Source: Bacteroidales bacterium UBA4284
GTDB lineage: Bacteria; Bacteroidota; Bacteroidia; Bacteroidales; UBA932
Length of the DNA stretch: 32,271 bases
Direction of reading: 5' to 3'
Assembly: GCA_002395925.1 (NCBI GenBank)
Contig: DGVM01000207.1
Location: forward strand, 1-32,271
Position numbers and translations under genes: made by a program. Below are positions 8,882 through 17,731 of this stretch, in pieces. How positions within the stretch are numbered: position 1 is the stretch's first letter; the number at the start of each line of letters is the position of its first letter. Under the pieces are notes generated by a model, which was not told where the DNA came from, did no database searches, and was given only the letters and a program-made list of their open reading frames with translations.

Positions 8882-9793
8882 ATGAGACATTATTTATATA
8901 AATCAACAGCAGCCGTCTGCATAGCAGCTTTCGCACTCCTGTGCAGCTCCTGCAGCCGCAAGGCGGACTATACTTCGATTCCTTTCGCTTATTTCCCTTC
9001 GACCAGCATTTCCGTTTATGAAGATGCAGGCGAGGTCGAGATTCCCGTCAAGGCTATGGCCGACATGGCTTTCACCCTTACTTTCGAAACCGTGGACGGT
9101 ACCAAGGAAGACAGCTCGACAGGGCTCATCGTCCCCAACGGAAAGAGGGGAGAGGACTACGATATAGTCGATAACGACGCAGCCCTCATACGTTTCAATG
9201 CCGGTGAGGAGCAGAAGTCAATCAAAGTCAAGATAGTCAATTTCCCCGGAGCGCTTACAGGCAACAAGGATTTCACTATCCGCATGACCGGTGCCGGCAA
9301 CGAGGTGACCCTCGGCGGAAATTCTTACTGCAAGGTCACCATCATCGACAACGACCATCCGCTCAAGTCCATCTTCGGTGAATACACCGCAACCGATGCA
9401 GATGGCAACAGCTGGACGATGACGTTTGCCGCCGATCCCGACAACTGGTACACCACCTTCATCGACGGTATCGTCCCCGCTTTTGCCGGCAGTTACGTAG
9501 GTCAGGGCCACAGGCATTACGTGCCCGCTACCGTAGCAGAAGACCTGTCGCGTGTATCCGTCACCCTCGGCTACAAGCTCGCGGAAGCCTATAACGACCA
9601 CGACATCAACATCTGGGGGTACGACGGGCAGTACATCTACAATTCCGGAACCCTTGCCTTCACCAAGACCGACGACGGCTATATCCTCGAGGGCAACCGA
9701 GGTTTCGCAGCCATCTATGAGTCCGGCGGCTCCTATTATCTTGCCGCATCCAACGGAATTGCAATGGCGCCTATCAAACTGGTCAAAAAGTAG
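8882..9793 (+). CDS. Lipoprotein with a Calx-beta-like domain (303 aa)
   Basis: Predicted surface or periplasmic lipoprotein: the N-terminus ends in LLCSSCSRKAD, with the lipobox cysteine near residue 24. Residues about 40-160 resemble a Calx-beta domain: tandem strands with GEDYDIVDNDAALIRFNAGEE and the closing motif CKVTIIDNDHP, a typical Calx-beta end. Residues about 165-303 are a separate beta-rich domain (FGEYTATDADGNSWTMTF) that ends with a strand-rich SYYLAASNGIAMAPIKLVKK. It lies in the operon position where surface binding lipoproteins (SusE/SusF-like) usually sit, between SusD and the enzymes, so a substrate-capture role is plausible. I do not recognise a named family for the C-terminal part. 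Confidence 0.85.
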   Translation: MRHYLYKSTAAVCIAAFALLCSSCSRKADYTSIPFAYFPSTSISVYEDAGEVEIPVKAMADMAFTLTFETVDGTKEDSSTGLIVPNGKRGEDYDIVDNDAALIRFNAGEEQKSIKVKIVNFPGALTGNKDFTIRMTGAGNEVTLGGNSYCKVTIIDNDHPLKSIFGEYTATDADGNSWTMTFAADPDNWYTTFIDGIVPAFAGSYVGQGHRHYVPATVAEDLSRVSVTLGYKLAEAYNDHDINIWGYDGQYIYNSGTLAFTKTDDGYILEGNRGFAAIYESGGSYYLAASNGIAMAPIKLVKK

Positions 9794-9812
9794 TTTTTAA
9801 AATCATACGGTT

Positions 9813-12101
9813 ATGAAGAGATTTATCAAATCAGCCATCCTCGTCCTCGGGGCAGCCATTATGGTAACGTCCTGCTTTGGCGAGAAAGAAAAAGTCAACG
9901 TCAGCCTCAAGTCTTCTTCGACTTCGTTTACCGACGGCAAGGCCGAACTCGAGGTAGTTCTCTCCGCAGCGTCCACTTCCGCAGTGAGCGCGACTATCGT
10001 CACAGAAGGTTCCATCCCTGCATCAGCCATTACCATCGGCGACAAAGTCGTCATAGGTGCAGGCGAAACCTCCGCCAAGATTCCCGTATCCGTCTCTCTC
10101 GAGAGCCTCGCTTCTGGAAGCTACGAGCAGACCTTTACCCTCTCTTCTGCAGAAGGCGCCCAGATCGACGCCTCGGCGAGCAGCGTCAAGCTTTCCCTTG
10201 TCAAGGAAGAGGAGAAGCCCGTAGTCGTACCGTCAGTGGTATCCATTACTTCTTATGACGAGAGCTTCGTGGAAGGCGCAGCCAAGATCACTCTCGGACT
10301 CGACAAAGCCAGCGATACCGATATCACCGTCACGCTTGAGGTCCAGGATTACGAGGGCTATACCACCATTCCCGCCGAAGCCCTCAGCTTCGAGAACCCT
10401 GTGGTCATTCCTGCCGGAACCCTCACCTATTCCGTTCCCGTAAGCGTCGATCTGACGGCAATCGATAAGGGTGTGGAGAGCTATGCGGTCATCGCAGTCG
10501 CATCCGTAAGCGAGAATGCAACTGTGGCAGCCAGCGGCACCCGTGCCTTCATACTTGCGTTCACTGAGCTTTCCGCAAGCCAGCGCAGCGACTGGACAGT
10601 GAGCTTCGTTCCCGGCATTGAATACGAAGGCAGCGTTTACGACGGTATCCAGGTCGCCGGTGCAGGCAACAGCTCCTATTATCTGTTCGTCTATCAGAAA
10701 GGTGTCGTAAACGATACTTTCGGAGGCGATATTACCAAGTATGTCCAGACAATGGAAGGAATTGTGACCGAAGCTATGGGAACCGAAAATGCCTATCGCA
10801 TCAAGACCGGTGACGAGACCTGGCTCTATCAGAAATTCCCTGTCCGTACCTACGAAATCTGGATGCTCGGCTGCTCTGAGGCCGGTCACCTTACCGGTGA
10901 GTATGCTACCGGCGAGTTTACCGTAGAAGCGTCTGCTGAAGTTGTTGAAGCATATAACAAGTGGCTTGGCGAGTGGAACGTGACACGCGGATCCCTTACC
11001 GACACATGGGTCATCACTGAAGACGTGCCCGGTTCGAGTTTCAACATCCGTGGAATCGACGGAGATTCAAGCGTTATTTCCGACATTCTCGTAAAGGCCG
11101 ATTACGATGCCGAAAGCGACCAGGTCGTGATTTATGAGCAGGAAGACCTCAAAGTCTGGACTTACCAGGGTACAGATTACAATATTTCCCTTCTCGGCAT
11201 GTACAACAACAGCCAGAACATTGTCTCCGGTGATTTCGATATCTGCGTGATATCAAAGTCCGGCGAGAATACTGCGACCATTACTTCGGCCGGCGAAGTA
11301 ACAATGGATGATGGCAACCACGAGATAACCGGTATGACATTCTTTGCTTCCCCCACCGGTGCGAGCAACGGATATGTTTTCAACGGCCAGGTATTCTACA
11401 AGTGGCCCGAGACCATGACCAAACTTGTCGAAAACAACGATGATCCCGTCTTCAATTCCTACCTTGGCAACTGGACCGTCACACGTCAGGATTCCGAATG
11501 GGATTCTGCAGCAAGTGCCTATGTTGACAAGGGAGAGGTTACCGATGTCCTGAGCATCTCCGCAAAAGTCCCCGGACGTTCGTTCAATATCACCGGCATT
11601 GAGGGCTACTCCGATGTAACCGTCGAAGCTGGATATAATGCTACAACAGGTCATATGACTCTCAAGGAGCAGGAAATAACCATTGGAGATATGACTCTTC
11701 TTCTCGTCGGTTTGTTCGACTATGCCGGCGATGCCAACAATCCTGCCGGCAGCTATATCTGGGACAACGGCGCCACGCTGTTCGAGGCGGCCATAAGTGG
11801 CGATACAATCAACCTCGCAGCCGGAAATGCAGGCTCTTATGGACCTTTCACCAGCATGCAGCTCTACCAGTACTCCGAGCAGAGTTATTACAGCTTCCAC
11901 GATGTCGGATACGCACTTCCCAACGTTCTGACGCGTGCCGCTGCTTCTTCCGGCAAGCCTTCATGGGCGGCAAATGCAAAAACCGGTGCAACCAAGTTCA
12001 GGATTACACGCGGCAGCGCACCTGTCCGTGCAGCTGCATCACCTGTACGCGGCCGTTATACCGTAGGTGATAAGTTCATGCGCAATCTGCCTCTTAAGTA
12101 G
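9813..12101 (+). CDS. Large multi-domain beta-rich lipoprotein with internal repeats (762 aa)
   Basis: Lipoprotein signal MKRFIKSAILVLGAAIMVTSC, then acidic residues. Residues about 28-125 and 138-250 are two similar beta-sandwich units rich in Ser/Thr/Val and spaced like Calx-beta or BACON-type repeats. Residues about 258-380 form a distinct domain (SDWTVSFVPGIEYEGSVYDG). Two more related modules follow: one starting at W384 (WLGEWNVTRG, then VPGSSFNIRGIDG) and one at Y550 (YLGNWTVTRQ, then VPGRSFNITGIEG), clearly an internal duplication. The last 50 residues are Arg/Ala/Ser-rich and lack order. It follows the previous gene after 19 bp, and its TAG overlaps the next start by one base. A substrate-binding or scaffolding role at the surface is the likely reading; no enzymatic motif is visible. 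Confidence 0.85.
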   Translation: MKRFIKSAILVLGAAIMVTSCFGEKEKVNVSLKSSSTSFTDGKAELEVVLSAASTSAVSATIVTEGSIPASAITIGDKVVIGAGETSAKIPVSVSLESLASGSYEQTFTLSSAEGAQIDASASSVKLSLVKEEEKPVVVPSVVSITSYDESFVEGAAKITLGLDKASDTDITVTLEVQDYEGYTTIPAEALSFENPVVIPAGTLTYSVPVSVDLTAIDKGVESYAVIAVASVSENATVAASGTRAFILAFTELSASQRSDWTVSFVPGIEYEGSVYDGIQVAGAGNSSYYLFVYQKGVVNDTFGGDITKYVQTMEGIVTEAMGTENAYRIKTGDETWLYQKFPVRTYEIWMLGCSEAGHLTGEYATGEFTVEASAEVVEAYNKWLGEWNVTRGSLTDTWVITEDVPGSSFNIRGIDGDSSVISDILVKADYDAESDQVVIYEQEDLKVWTYQGTDYNISLLGMYNNSQNIVSGDFDICVISKSGENTATITSAGEVTMDDGNHEITGMTFFASPTGASNGYVFNGQVFYKWPETMTKLVENNDDPVFNSYLGNWTVTRQDSEWDSAASAYVDKGEVTDVLSISAKVPGRSFNITGIEGYSDVTVEAGYNATTGHMTLKEQEITIGDMTLLLVGLFDYAGDANNPAGSYIWDNGATLFEAAISGDTINLAAGNAGSYGPFTSMQLYQYSEQSYYSFHDVGYALPNVLTRAAASSGKPSWAANAKTGATKFRITRGSAPVRAAASPVRGRYTVGDKFMRNLPLK

Positions 12102-12790
12102 TGAAACGCTTGCTTATCCTGTCTTTCGTCCTGGCCTTCATGGTTCCTGCCGCAGCGCAGAACTACGACTACAGGCCGCGCGAAACATGGCCTTATCTGC
12201 TTGAGGAATTCACCTCCGGAGGCGTACATACCTCCGGAGGCGGAAACCTCAACGAGGGCTGGTATAACATATGCGTTGCGGACGGCTCTCTGCAGTATAT
12301 CAAAGACGGCCGCATCATGCAGGCCGACATGCGTCAGATCCAGTATGTCCGTATCGGAGAGTCGCTGTATGTCAACCGCTTCGGACGTATGGAAGAAGTG
12401 GTCGGGTCGGAAGACTCTTATATGCTTCTGCGCGCTGTGAGCGTGGATATGGACCGTCTTGCGAAGTCCGAAATCGGATATGGCGTGAGCTCTGCCACCG
12501 CATCGACCCAGAACCTCAACAACCTTGGGCTTGCAGGCGGTACCGTGAGCATGGAACTTGAGGCCGCCATTGCATCTGCTAAGACCGGCAAGGTGCTGCC
12601 TCTGCGCACCGCTTACGCGTTCCTGCTTGGAGCCAGGCAGATAGATGCCACCCGGGCCGACGTGCTCGATCTTCCCGGAATAGACAAGAAGGCCGCAAAG
12701 GACTTTTTCCGGAAAGAAAAGATTAACTGGTACAAGGAAGAGTCCCTTCTTAAGGTGCTCAAATACTTGTCCGACAATAAACTACAGTAG
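12101..12790 (+). CDS. Small secreted protein of unknown function (229 aa)
   Basis: The start is a GTG whose G is also the last base of the previous stop codon (TAGTG), an overlap typical of translational coupling. The N-terminus, MKRLLILSFVLAFMVPAAAQ, is a Sec signal peptide cut after AAAQ; no lipobox is present, so the product is periplasmic or released. The mature part has an N-terminal aromatic segment, then a beta-rich stretch (YNICVADGSLQYIKDGRIMQ, QYVRIGESLYVNRFGR) and a helical C-terminal half ending DLPGIDKKAAKDFFRKEKI. I do not recognise a family beyond a general resemblance to Bacteroidota hypothetical proteins. Its place just before the protease suggests a helper or envelope role, which is inference. 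Confidence 0.8.
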   Translation: MKRLLILSFVLAFMVPAAAQNYDYRPRETWPYLLEEFTSGGVHTSGGGNLNEGWYNICVADGSLQYIKDGRIMQADMRQIQYVRIGESLYVNRFGRMEEVVGSEDSYMLLRAVSVDMDRLAKSEIGYGVSSATASTQNLNNLGLAGGTVSMELEAAIASAKTGKVLPLRTAYAFLLGARQIDATRADVLDLPGIDKKAAKDFFRKEKINWYKEESLLKVLKYLSDNKLQ

Positions 12791-12795
12791 TTTTA

Positions 12796-15450
12796 ATGAG
12801 AAGATTTCCGCTGTTGGCCGCAATGTCGGTCCTCCTGCTGTGCGCTTGTGCCAAAGAGTCCGGCCCCGTTCCTGCGGCCGGCCCTGCCGCGCCTGCAGCC
12901 GCCTCCGATCAGTCCCTGTCCGTTTTTCTTCCCGGACAGGTTAACGTATATTTCGATGACGAACTTCTTTCCCTCGTTGAGGCTGAACCCGGCCGTCAGG
13001 CTGCGGCACCTGCTTCTGCGGGTCTGCAAACGGCTTTCGAAGAGCTGGGCGTGGTGTCCATGGAAAGGCTTTTCCCCTACGATGAGGAATTCGAAGAGCG
13101 TCACCGTGAATTCGGGCTGCACCGCTGGTACAAGGTGCGCTTCGAGGGCGGAACTCCGGCCCCTGCAGCGGTCGAGCGTTTCAAACTTGTGCCCGGTGTA
13201 AGCACGGCCAGGCCTGTGTACAAGGCCAAGATTGCGGCGACGGAGACCTTCTTCAACGATCCCATGGAGAACCGCCAGTGGCATTACCACAACGGTTCCG
13301 TCTCGTGGGCGGACGTAAACGTGCTCCCGGTGTGGAAGAATTACACCAGGGGCAATTCCAATGTCATCGTTTCCGTCGTTGACGGCGGCATCGACCTTCA
13401 GCACGAAGACCTCGCCGACGCCGTAGTGCCTCCGGGCGACAACGGCAGCCGTTCCTTCATGGAAAGCGGAAGCGCTTACCGTATAACCGGTCATTCCCAC
13501 GGTACGCACGTGGGAGGCACCATCGGTGCAATAAACAACAATGGCAAAGGAGTTGTCGGCCTTGCAGGAGGCGATGCCCAGAAAGGCGAAAAGGGTGTGC
13601 GGCTCATGTCGTGCCAGGTTTTCGCTGAGGGCGGCGGCGGAGCCAGTTTCGAGAATGCGCTCATCTGGGGCGCCGATCACGGAGCTGTAATCAGCAACAA
13701 CAGCTGGGGCTACGATTTTGCCGCTACCGGCACCTACAACAAGGAGGCTGCAGAGGCCAGCCACAAGTTCTTCCTCCAGCCCAACTCGGGTGCCTACCGC
13801 GACCCCCTCAAGGATGCGGTGGACTATTTCTCCAAGTACGGAGGCATGTCGAAGAGCGGTCAGCAGACCGGGCCCATGGCCGGCGGTCTGGTAATCTTTG
13901 CCGCCGGTAACGAAGGCCGTCCCTACGGGGCTCCCGCCTGCTATCCCGGGTGCCTTGCCGTAGGTGCCATAACCAGCTACGGCGGACGTTCCAACTTCTC
14001 CAACTACGGAGAATGGGTTGACATCTGCGCCCCCGGCGTGGATATCGTGAGTACCATCCCCGGCAATGCTTACGCCGAATTCAGCGGCACGTCCATGGCC
14101 TGTCCTCACGTCTCCGGCGTCGCCGCCCTCGTAGTTTCGTACTGCGGCGGTTCGGGATTCACTGCCCAGCAGCTGCGTGACAAACTCGTGGGGGGCGCCA
14201 ACAGCGCCGACGTGCCCTCATCCTTCAGGATAGGACCTCTCGTAGATGCACTTGGTGCCATAACCTACGGCACCGGCGAGCCTCCGGCACCGGTAGAAGA
14301 ATACAGCGTTACCGGAGTCCTGTCCAACAACGTATCCCTTTCCATCCGCGTCCCTTCGGACCGTGACGGACAGCCTGCCTACGGCTTCCGGGTGTTTGCG
14401 TCGGAGAACCTTTCCGACCTGCAGGGCTGCGATCCTCGCAGTCCCGGCGCCTCTGTAATATACGGCGACATAGTCAACAGGGAAACGCCTGTCGGCGGCG
14501 ATGTGGAGGGCGAGATCGGCGATCTTGGCTTCAATAAGACCTATTACATCGCTGTCTCCGCTTTCGATTACGGACGCAATTTCTCCGAACTCTCTTCTGT
14601 AAAGACCGTCGAGACCGGTAGCAACCACAAGCCTGTCATCACTACGTCTTACGACGGAGATTTCCGTTTCCATGTGCATGATTCATTCACGATTCCGTTT
14701 GCCATAAGCGACGAGGACCATCATGTGCTCAACGTGACTTTTGAGCGCGACGCGGCCGACAATGGCGTGCTCACACTTCTCGAAAGCACAAAGAGCGGGG
14801 AATATGTACTGCAGGTGCTCGGATTCGCTTCGCCTGCCGGGAAATACAGGGCAGTGCTGCAGGCAGCCGACAATTACGGAGCCTCGGCCGAATACGTCAT
14901 CGACTACGTGGTCCTTCCCAACCAGAAACCGGTAGTGCTCAAAGAGATGGACAACATCCTCATCAACAACCCCGGCGACGCTGTGAAGATCAATATGGAA
15001 GACTACATCTCCGACCCTGACGGAGAGGTGCTGTCTTACAATATCAACATCTCCGACCGGTCGGTGGTGCAGGTGACGCAAAGCGGTTCGCAGCTCAACA
15101 TCATAGCAATTGCCGATGCCGGCCTTGCTACGGTGAGCCTCAGTGCCGTAGATGCCGGCGGCGAGAAGGTTCAGGCTTCTTTCAAGGTGCTCGTACGCTC
15201 CGCCGGTCAGCAGATGCAGGCATATCCCAACCCGGTCGTTGACATCCTTTATGTAGGAAGCGGAGAAGAGAAGGAGAGTACCGATATAGCGGTTTACAAT
15301 GTCAACGGCGTGAAGGTCTTTGAAAGGAATTTCCTGTGCAGTGCCTTCGACCCCGCTCAGATAGACATGACAAAGGCCGGCGCCGGTACCTATACCATCG
15401 AGGTCTCTTATGGTGGCAATGTGTATAAGGGTATAATAATCAAGAAGTAG
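12796..15450 (+). CDS. Subtilisin-like (S8) serine protease with lipobox and T9SS C-terminal sorting domain (884 aa)
   Basis: Secreted endopeptidase of family S8. Residues 1-18 are a lipoprotein-like signal (LLLCAC, Cys18). Residues about 40-145 resemble an inhibitory prodomain. The catalytic domain covers about 155-465: Asp196 (VVDGGID), His235 (HGTHVGG), oxyanion Asn372 (AAGNEG) and Ser433 (GTSMACPHV) are all present. Fibronectin-III-like and cadherin/Ig-like beta domains follow (about 500-800). The last 75 residues (810-884) match a T9SS type-A sorting domain: YPNPVVDILYV, VYNVNGVKVF, then GTYTIEVSYGGNVYKGIIIKK. Such domains are read by the T9SS and removed on export. Having both a lipobox and a T9SS domain is unusual. 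The gene lies 5 bp after its predecessor and 4 bp before the PorV-like barrel gene. Confidence 0.93.
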   Translation: MRRFPLLAAMSVLLLCACAKESGPVPAAGPAAPAAASDQSLSVFLPGQVNVYFDDELLSLVEAEPGRQAAAPASAGLQTAFEELGVVSMERLFPYDEEFEERHREFGLHRWYKVRFEGGTPAPAAVERFKLVPGVSTARPVYKAKIAATETFFNDPMENRQWHYHNGSVSWADVNVLPVWKNYTRGNSNVIVSVVDGGIDLQHEDLADAVVPPGDNGSRSFMESGSAYRITGHSHGTHVGGTIGAINNNGKGVVGLAGGDAQKGEKGVRLMSCQVFAEGGGGASFENALIWGADHGAVISNNSWGYDFAATGTYNKEAAEASHKFFLQPNSGAYRDPLKDAVDYFSKYGGMSKSGQQTGPMAGGLVIFAAGNEGRPYGAPACYPGCLAVGAITSYGGRSNFSNYGEWVDICAPGVDIVSTIPGNAYAEFSGTSMACPHVSGVAALVVSYCGGSGFTAQQLRDKLVGGANSADVPSSFRIGPLVDALGAITYGTGEPPAPVEEYSVTGVLSNNVSLSIRVPSDRDGQPAYGFRVFASENLSDLQGCDPRSPGASVIYGDIVNRETPVGGDVEGEIGDLGFNKTYYIAVSAFDYGRNFSELSSVKTVETGSNHKPVITTSYDGDFRFHVHDSFTIPFAISDEDHHVLNVTFERDAADNGVLTLLESTKSGEYVLQVLGFASPAGKYRAVLQAADNYGASAEYVIDYVVLPNQKPVVLKEMDNILINNPGDAVKINMEDYISDPDGEVLSYNINISDRSVVQVTQSGSQLNIIAIADAGLATVSLSAVDAGGEKVQASFKVLVRSAGQQMQAYPNPVVDILYVGSGEEKESTDIAVYNVNGVKVFERNFLCSAFDPAQIDMTKAGAGTYTIEVSYGGNVYKGIIIKK

Positions 15451-15454
15451 GCTT

Positions 15455-16375
15455 ATGAAAAGATTTGCAGTTGCAGTACTGCTCGCATGCTTGACAGCGA
15501 GCTATTCCCATGCACAGGGAACCGCCATGGACTTTATCCGTGCCGACCGCAACCCGGTGACGCTTGCCGCGGCTGGCGCAGGATATGCGTCTGCTTTCGG
15601 CGGAACGGCCCTGTCTGCGCTTTCGGCTCCGGCCGTCATAGCTTTGGGCGGCAATACGGTGGAAGCTGCGGGAGTCTTTTCCATGCTGCCCTCCAGTGAT
15701 GGAAGGACTATGAGTTACGGAGGGGGCGCATCGGCCCGCTTCGGATCTTTCGGCATAGGCGCGGCCTACATCGGCAGTTCTTATCCCGTAGTGCCCCTGT
15801 ACAGCGAGGGCGGCGGAACTTCCGGCAAATTCACGCCTTCTGACGTGACGGTGACCCTCGGCCTTTCTTTCGCAATGGGGGAACACTTCTCGCTTGGACT
15901 TGCCGGACGCTATGCCGGCAATACACTCGATACCAAAACGGCCCTGAGTTCTCTCAGCGCAGATGTGATGGCCCTTTACCGCAACGGCGCGCTTTCCGTA
16001 GCTGCCGGCGCGGCAGGGCTCGGTCCCAAAGTTTCTTCAATAGGCAACAAGAGTTATCCGCTTCCCGCATCGGCTCGCCTTGGGGCTTCGTACGGGCTTG
16101 AGTTCGGAGACTTCGGGCTCGATCTGGCCGTCGATGGAGATTACTACTTCAGCGGCAACTTCTCGGCCGCAGCAGGTCTTCAGGCGGGATTCCGCGACAT
16201 GGTCTTCCTGCGTACGGGATACCGCTACTCATCTGTGAAGGAGGACTTTGTAGCCGCTCCAGTGCCGTCGTTCTTCTCTGCCGGCCTCGGGGTAAAGTTC
16301 TTCGGAGTGTCGCTTGACGTGGCATACCTTCCCCTCCAGGGCACCCTGGCGGCTTCTCTGGGATATCGTTTCTAA
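15455..16375 (+). CDS. PorV/PorQ-like outer-membrane beta-barrel protein (306 aa)
   Basis: Signal peptide MKRFAVAVLLACLTASYSHAQ, then a Gly/Ala/Ser-rich chain of alternating strands ending in LGYRF, the aromatic end of an outer-membrane barrel. The first mature segment (MDFIRADRNPVTLAAAGAGYASAFGG) resembles the N-terminal stretch of the PorV/PorQ branch of FadL-type barrels, though the usual NPA motif is replaced. In T9SS, PorV and PorQ bind C-terminal sorting domains and bring cargo to the attachment complex. Here the gene directly follows a T9SS-domain protease with a 4-bp gap, so a cargo-specific shuttle is a sensible hypothesis. It could also be an unrelated FadL-like barrel. Convergent with the aldo/keto reductase gene, whose end lies 14 bp away. 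Confidence 0.7.
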   Translation: MKRFAVAVLLACLTASYSHAQGTAMDFIRADRNPVTLAAAGAGYASAFGGTALSALSAPAVIALGGNTVEAAGVFSMLPSSDGRTMSYGGGASARFGSFGIGAAYIGSSYPVVPLYSEGGGTSGKFTPSDVTVTLGLSFAMGEHFSLGLAGRYAGNTLDTKTALSSLSADVMALYRNGALSVAAGAAGLGPKVSSIGNKSYPLPASARLGASYGLEFGDFGLDLAVDGDYYFSGNFSAAAGLQAGFRDMVFLRTGYRYSSVKEDFVAAPVPSFFSAGLGVKFFGVSLDVAYLPLQGTLAASLGYRF

Positions 16376-16389
16376 GTTAGGACGGCCGT

Positions 16390-17727
16390 CTAGTCCAGCG
16401 TTCCCTGCTTGATGGCTTCTATGTAATTATTGATGCGCTCCAGTTCCCGCGGTATGCGTATATGCTGTGGGCAGTGCGGGGCGCAGTGGCCGCAGGCTAT
16501 GCAGTGGTCGGCCTGCCGCAGGCTTTCCACCGCCTTGTCGTACTGGGCGAGGTATCTGCGGCGGGCGCGGGCGAAGTCTTTCTGCTCGCTGCTGCGTACG
16601 TAGGTCTCGTCTATGACGCTCTTGTCGTAGAAGCGGAAAACACCAGGAATGTTGATGCCATAGGGGCAGGGCATGCAGTACTGGCATCCGGTGCAGCCCA
16701 CCAGCGGGAAGTTGGCCTGCTCGTCGGCAATCTGCTCAAGCAGTTCGAATTCGGCCTGGTTGAGGGGTTTGAAGTGCAGGAAGGTCTTGAGGTTGTCGTC
16801 CAGATGTTCCTTGTATGTCATTCCGCTCAGTGCGCACATGACCTTGGGGAAGCTGCCGCAGAAGCGGAATGCCCAGGAGGCTACGCTCGCATCGGGCTCG
16901 ATTGCCTTGAGCTTGGCTGTCTGGCTGCTGGTAAGGGACGACAGGCCGCCGCCTCTCAGCGGCTCCATTATCACCACGGGAATATCCCTTTTGGCTAGTT
17001 CCTCATAGAGGTATTTTGCGTTGGTGTTTCGGCCTCCGGCATGTGTCCAGTCGAGATAATTCATCTGTATCTGCACGAAGTCCCAGTGGTATTTGGGATG
17101 CAGTTCCATCATTGAGTCGAATCCCGGCTGCTGGCTGTGGATTGAAAATCCCAGATTTCGAATTGCCCCCTTCTCCCTTTCCTTGAGCAGGAAGTCCAGT
17201 ATGCCTGTGTCTTCGAAGCGGCGCTTGAAATCTTCTGCGCTGCCGACCGCATGCAGCAGATAGTAGTCGATGTGGTCGGTCTTGAAAATCTTCAGCGAGC
17301 GCCTGTACATGAGTACGGAATTGTCGTAGCTTGCGTCGGAGAAGTTGGAGAGCTTGGTGGCAAGGAGCCAGCTCTCGCGGGGATGCCTGTTGAGGGCTTC
17401 CGCAGTAGCGCGCTCGGAGTCGCCGCGCAGATAGACAGGGGAGGTGTCGAAGTAGTTGACTCCGTTCTCAAGCGCCTGATCCACAAGGGCGTTGACCTTC
17501 TGCTGGTCGATGTGCTCTTCTCCGTTGGCATCCTTTATCATGGGCCAGCGCATGCATCCGTAACCGAGCACGCCGATTCCGGGGTAGTTCTGAAGCATCT
17601 GCCCGTCCGTGGCGAGCGGCCGGTCTTCTTGTTGAGGTTCTGCCGCAGGAGACTTGGGCGCGCATGCCGCCAGTCCTGCCGCCGCGGCGAGGGTGCCGCC
17701 CGTGCGTATGAATTCTCTTCTGTCCAT
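16390..17727 (-). CDS. Tat-exported aldo/keto reductase with two C-terminal 4Fe-4S clusters (445 aa)
   Basis: Oxidoreductase of the aldo/keto reductase superfamily. The N-terminus MDRREFIRTGG carries the twin-arginine Tat motif and is followed by a hydrophobic stretch ending AACAPK, which could also be a lipobox. The TIM-barrel part has the AKR tetrad: Asp94 and Tyr99 (NYFDTSPVY), Lys125 (ATKLSNF), His159 (YYLLHAV). Two ferredoxin-like clusters close the protein: Cys345, 348, 351 and 354, and Cys409, 412, 415 and 419 (CIACGHCAPHCP). The family acts on small carbonyl compounds, but the iron-sulfur part suggests electron transfer. The polyferredoxin gene lies 4 bp upstream, so the two likely form one operon and one redox path. 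Substrate unknown. Confidence 0.92.
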   Translation of the reverse strand: MDRREFIRTGGTLAAAAGLAACAPKSPAAEPQQEDRPLATDGQMLQNYPGIGVLGYGCMRWPMIKDANGEEHIDQQKVNALVDQALENGVNYFDTSPVYLRGDSERATAEALNRHPRESWLLATKLSNFSDASYDNSVLMYRRSLKIFKTDHIDYYLLHAVGSAEDFKRRFEDTGILDFLLKEREKGAIRNLGFSIHSQQPGFDSMMELHPKYHWDFVQIQMNYLDWTHAGGRNTNAKYLYEELAKRDIPVVIMEPLRGGGLSSLTSSQTAKLKAIEPDASVASWAFRFCGSFPKVMCALSGMTYKEHLDDNLKTFLHFKPLNQAEFELLEQIADEQANFPLVGCTGCQYCMPCPYGINIPGVFRFYDKSVIDETYVRSSEQKDFARARRRYLAQYDKAVESLRQADHCIACGHCAPHCPQHIRIPRELERINNYIEAIKQGTLD

Positions 17728-17731
17728 TGTG

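Noticed and set aside
12793..14109. A 438-codon minus-strand open frame opposite the S8 protease
   Set aside because: Antisense to the catalytic domain, whose triad is conserved; composition is that of a shadow frame.
16381..16390. Perfect palindrome GACGGCCGTC between convergent genes, considered as a terminator
   Set aside because: It has no loop and no T-run; it is only a 10-bp palindrome.
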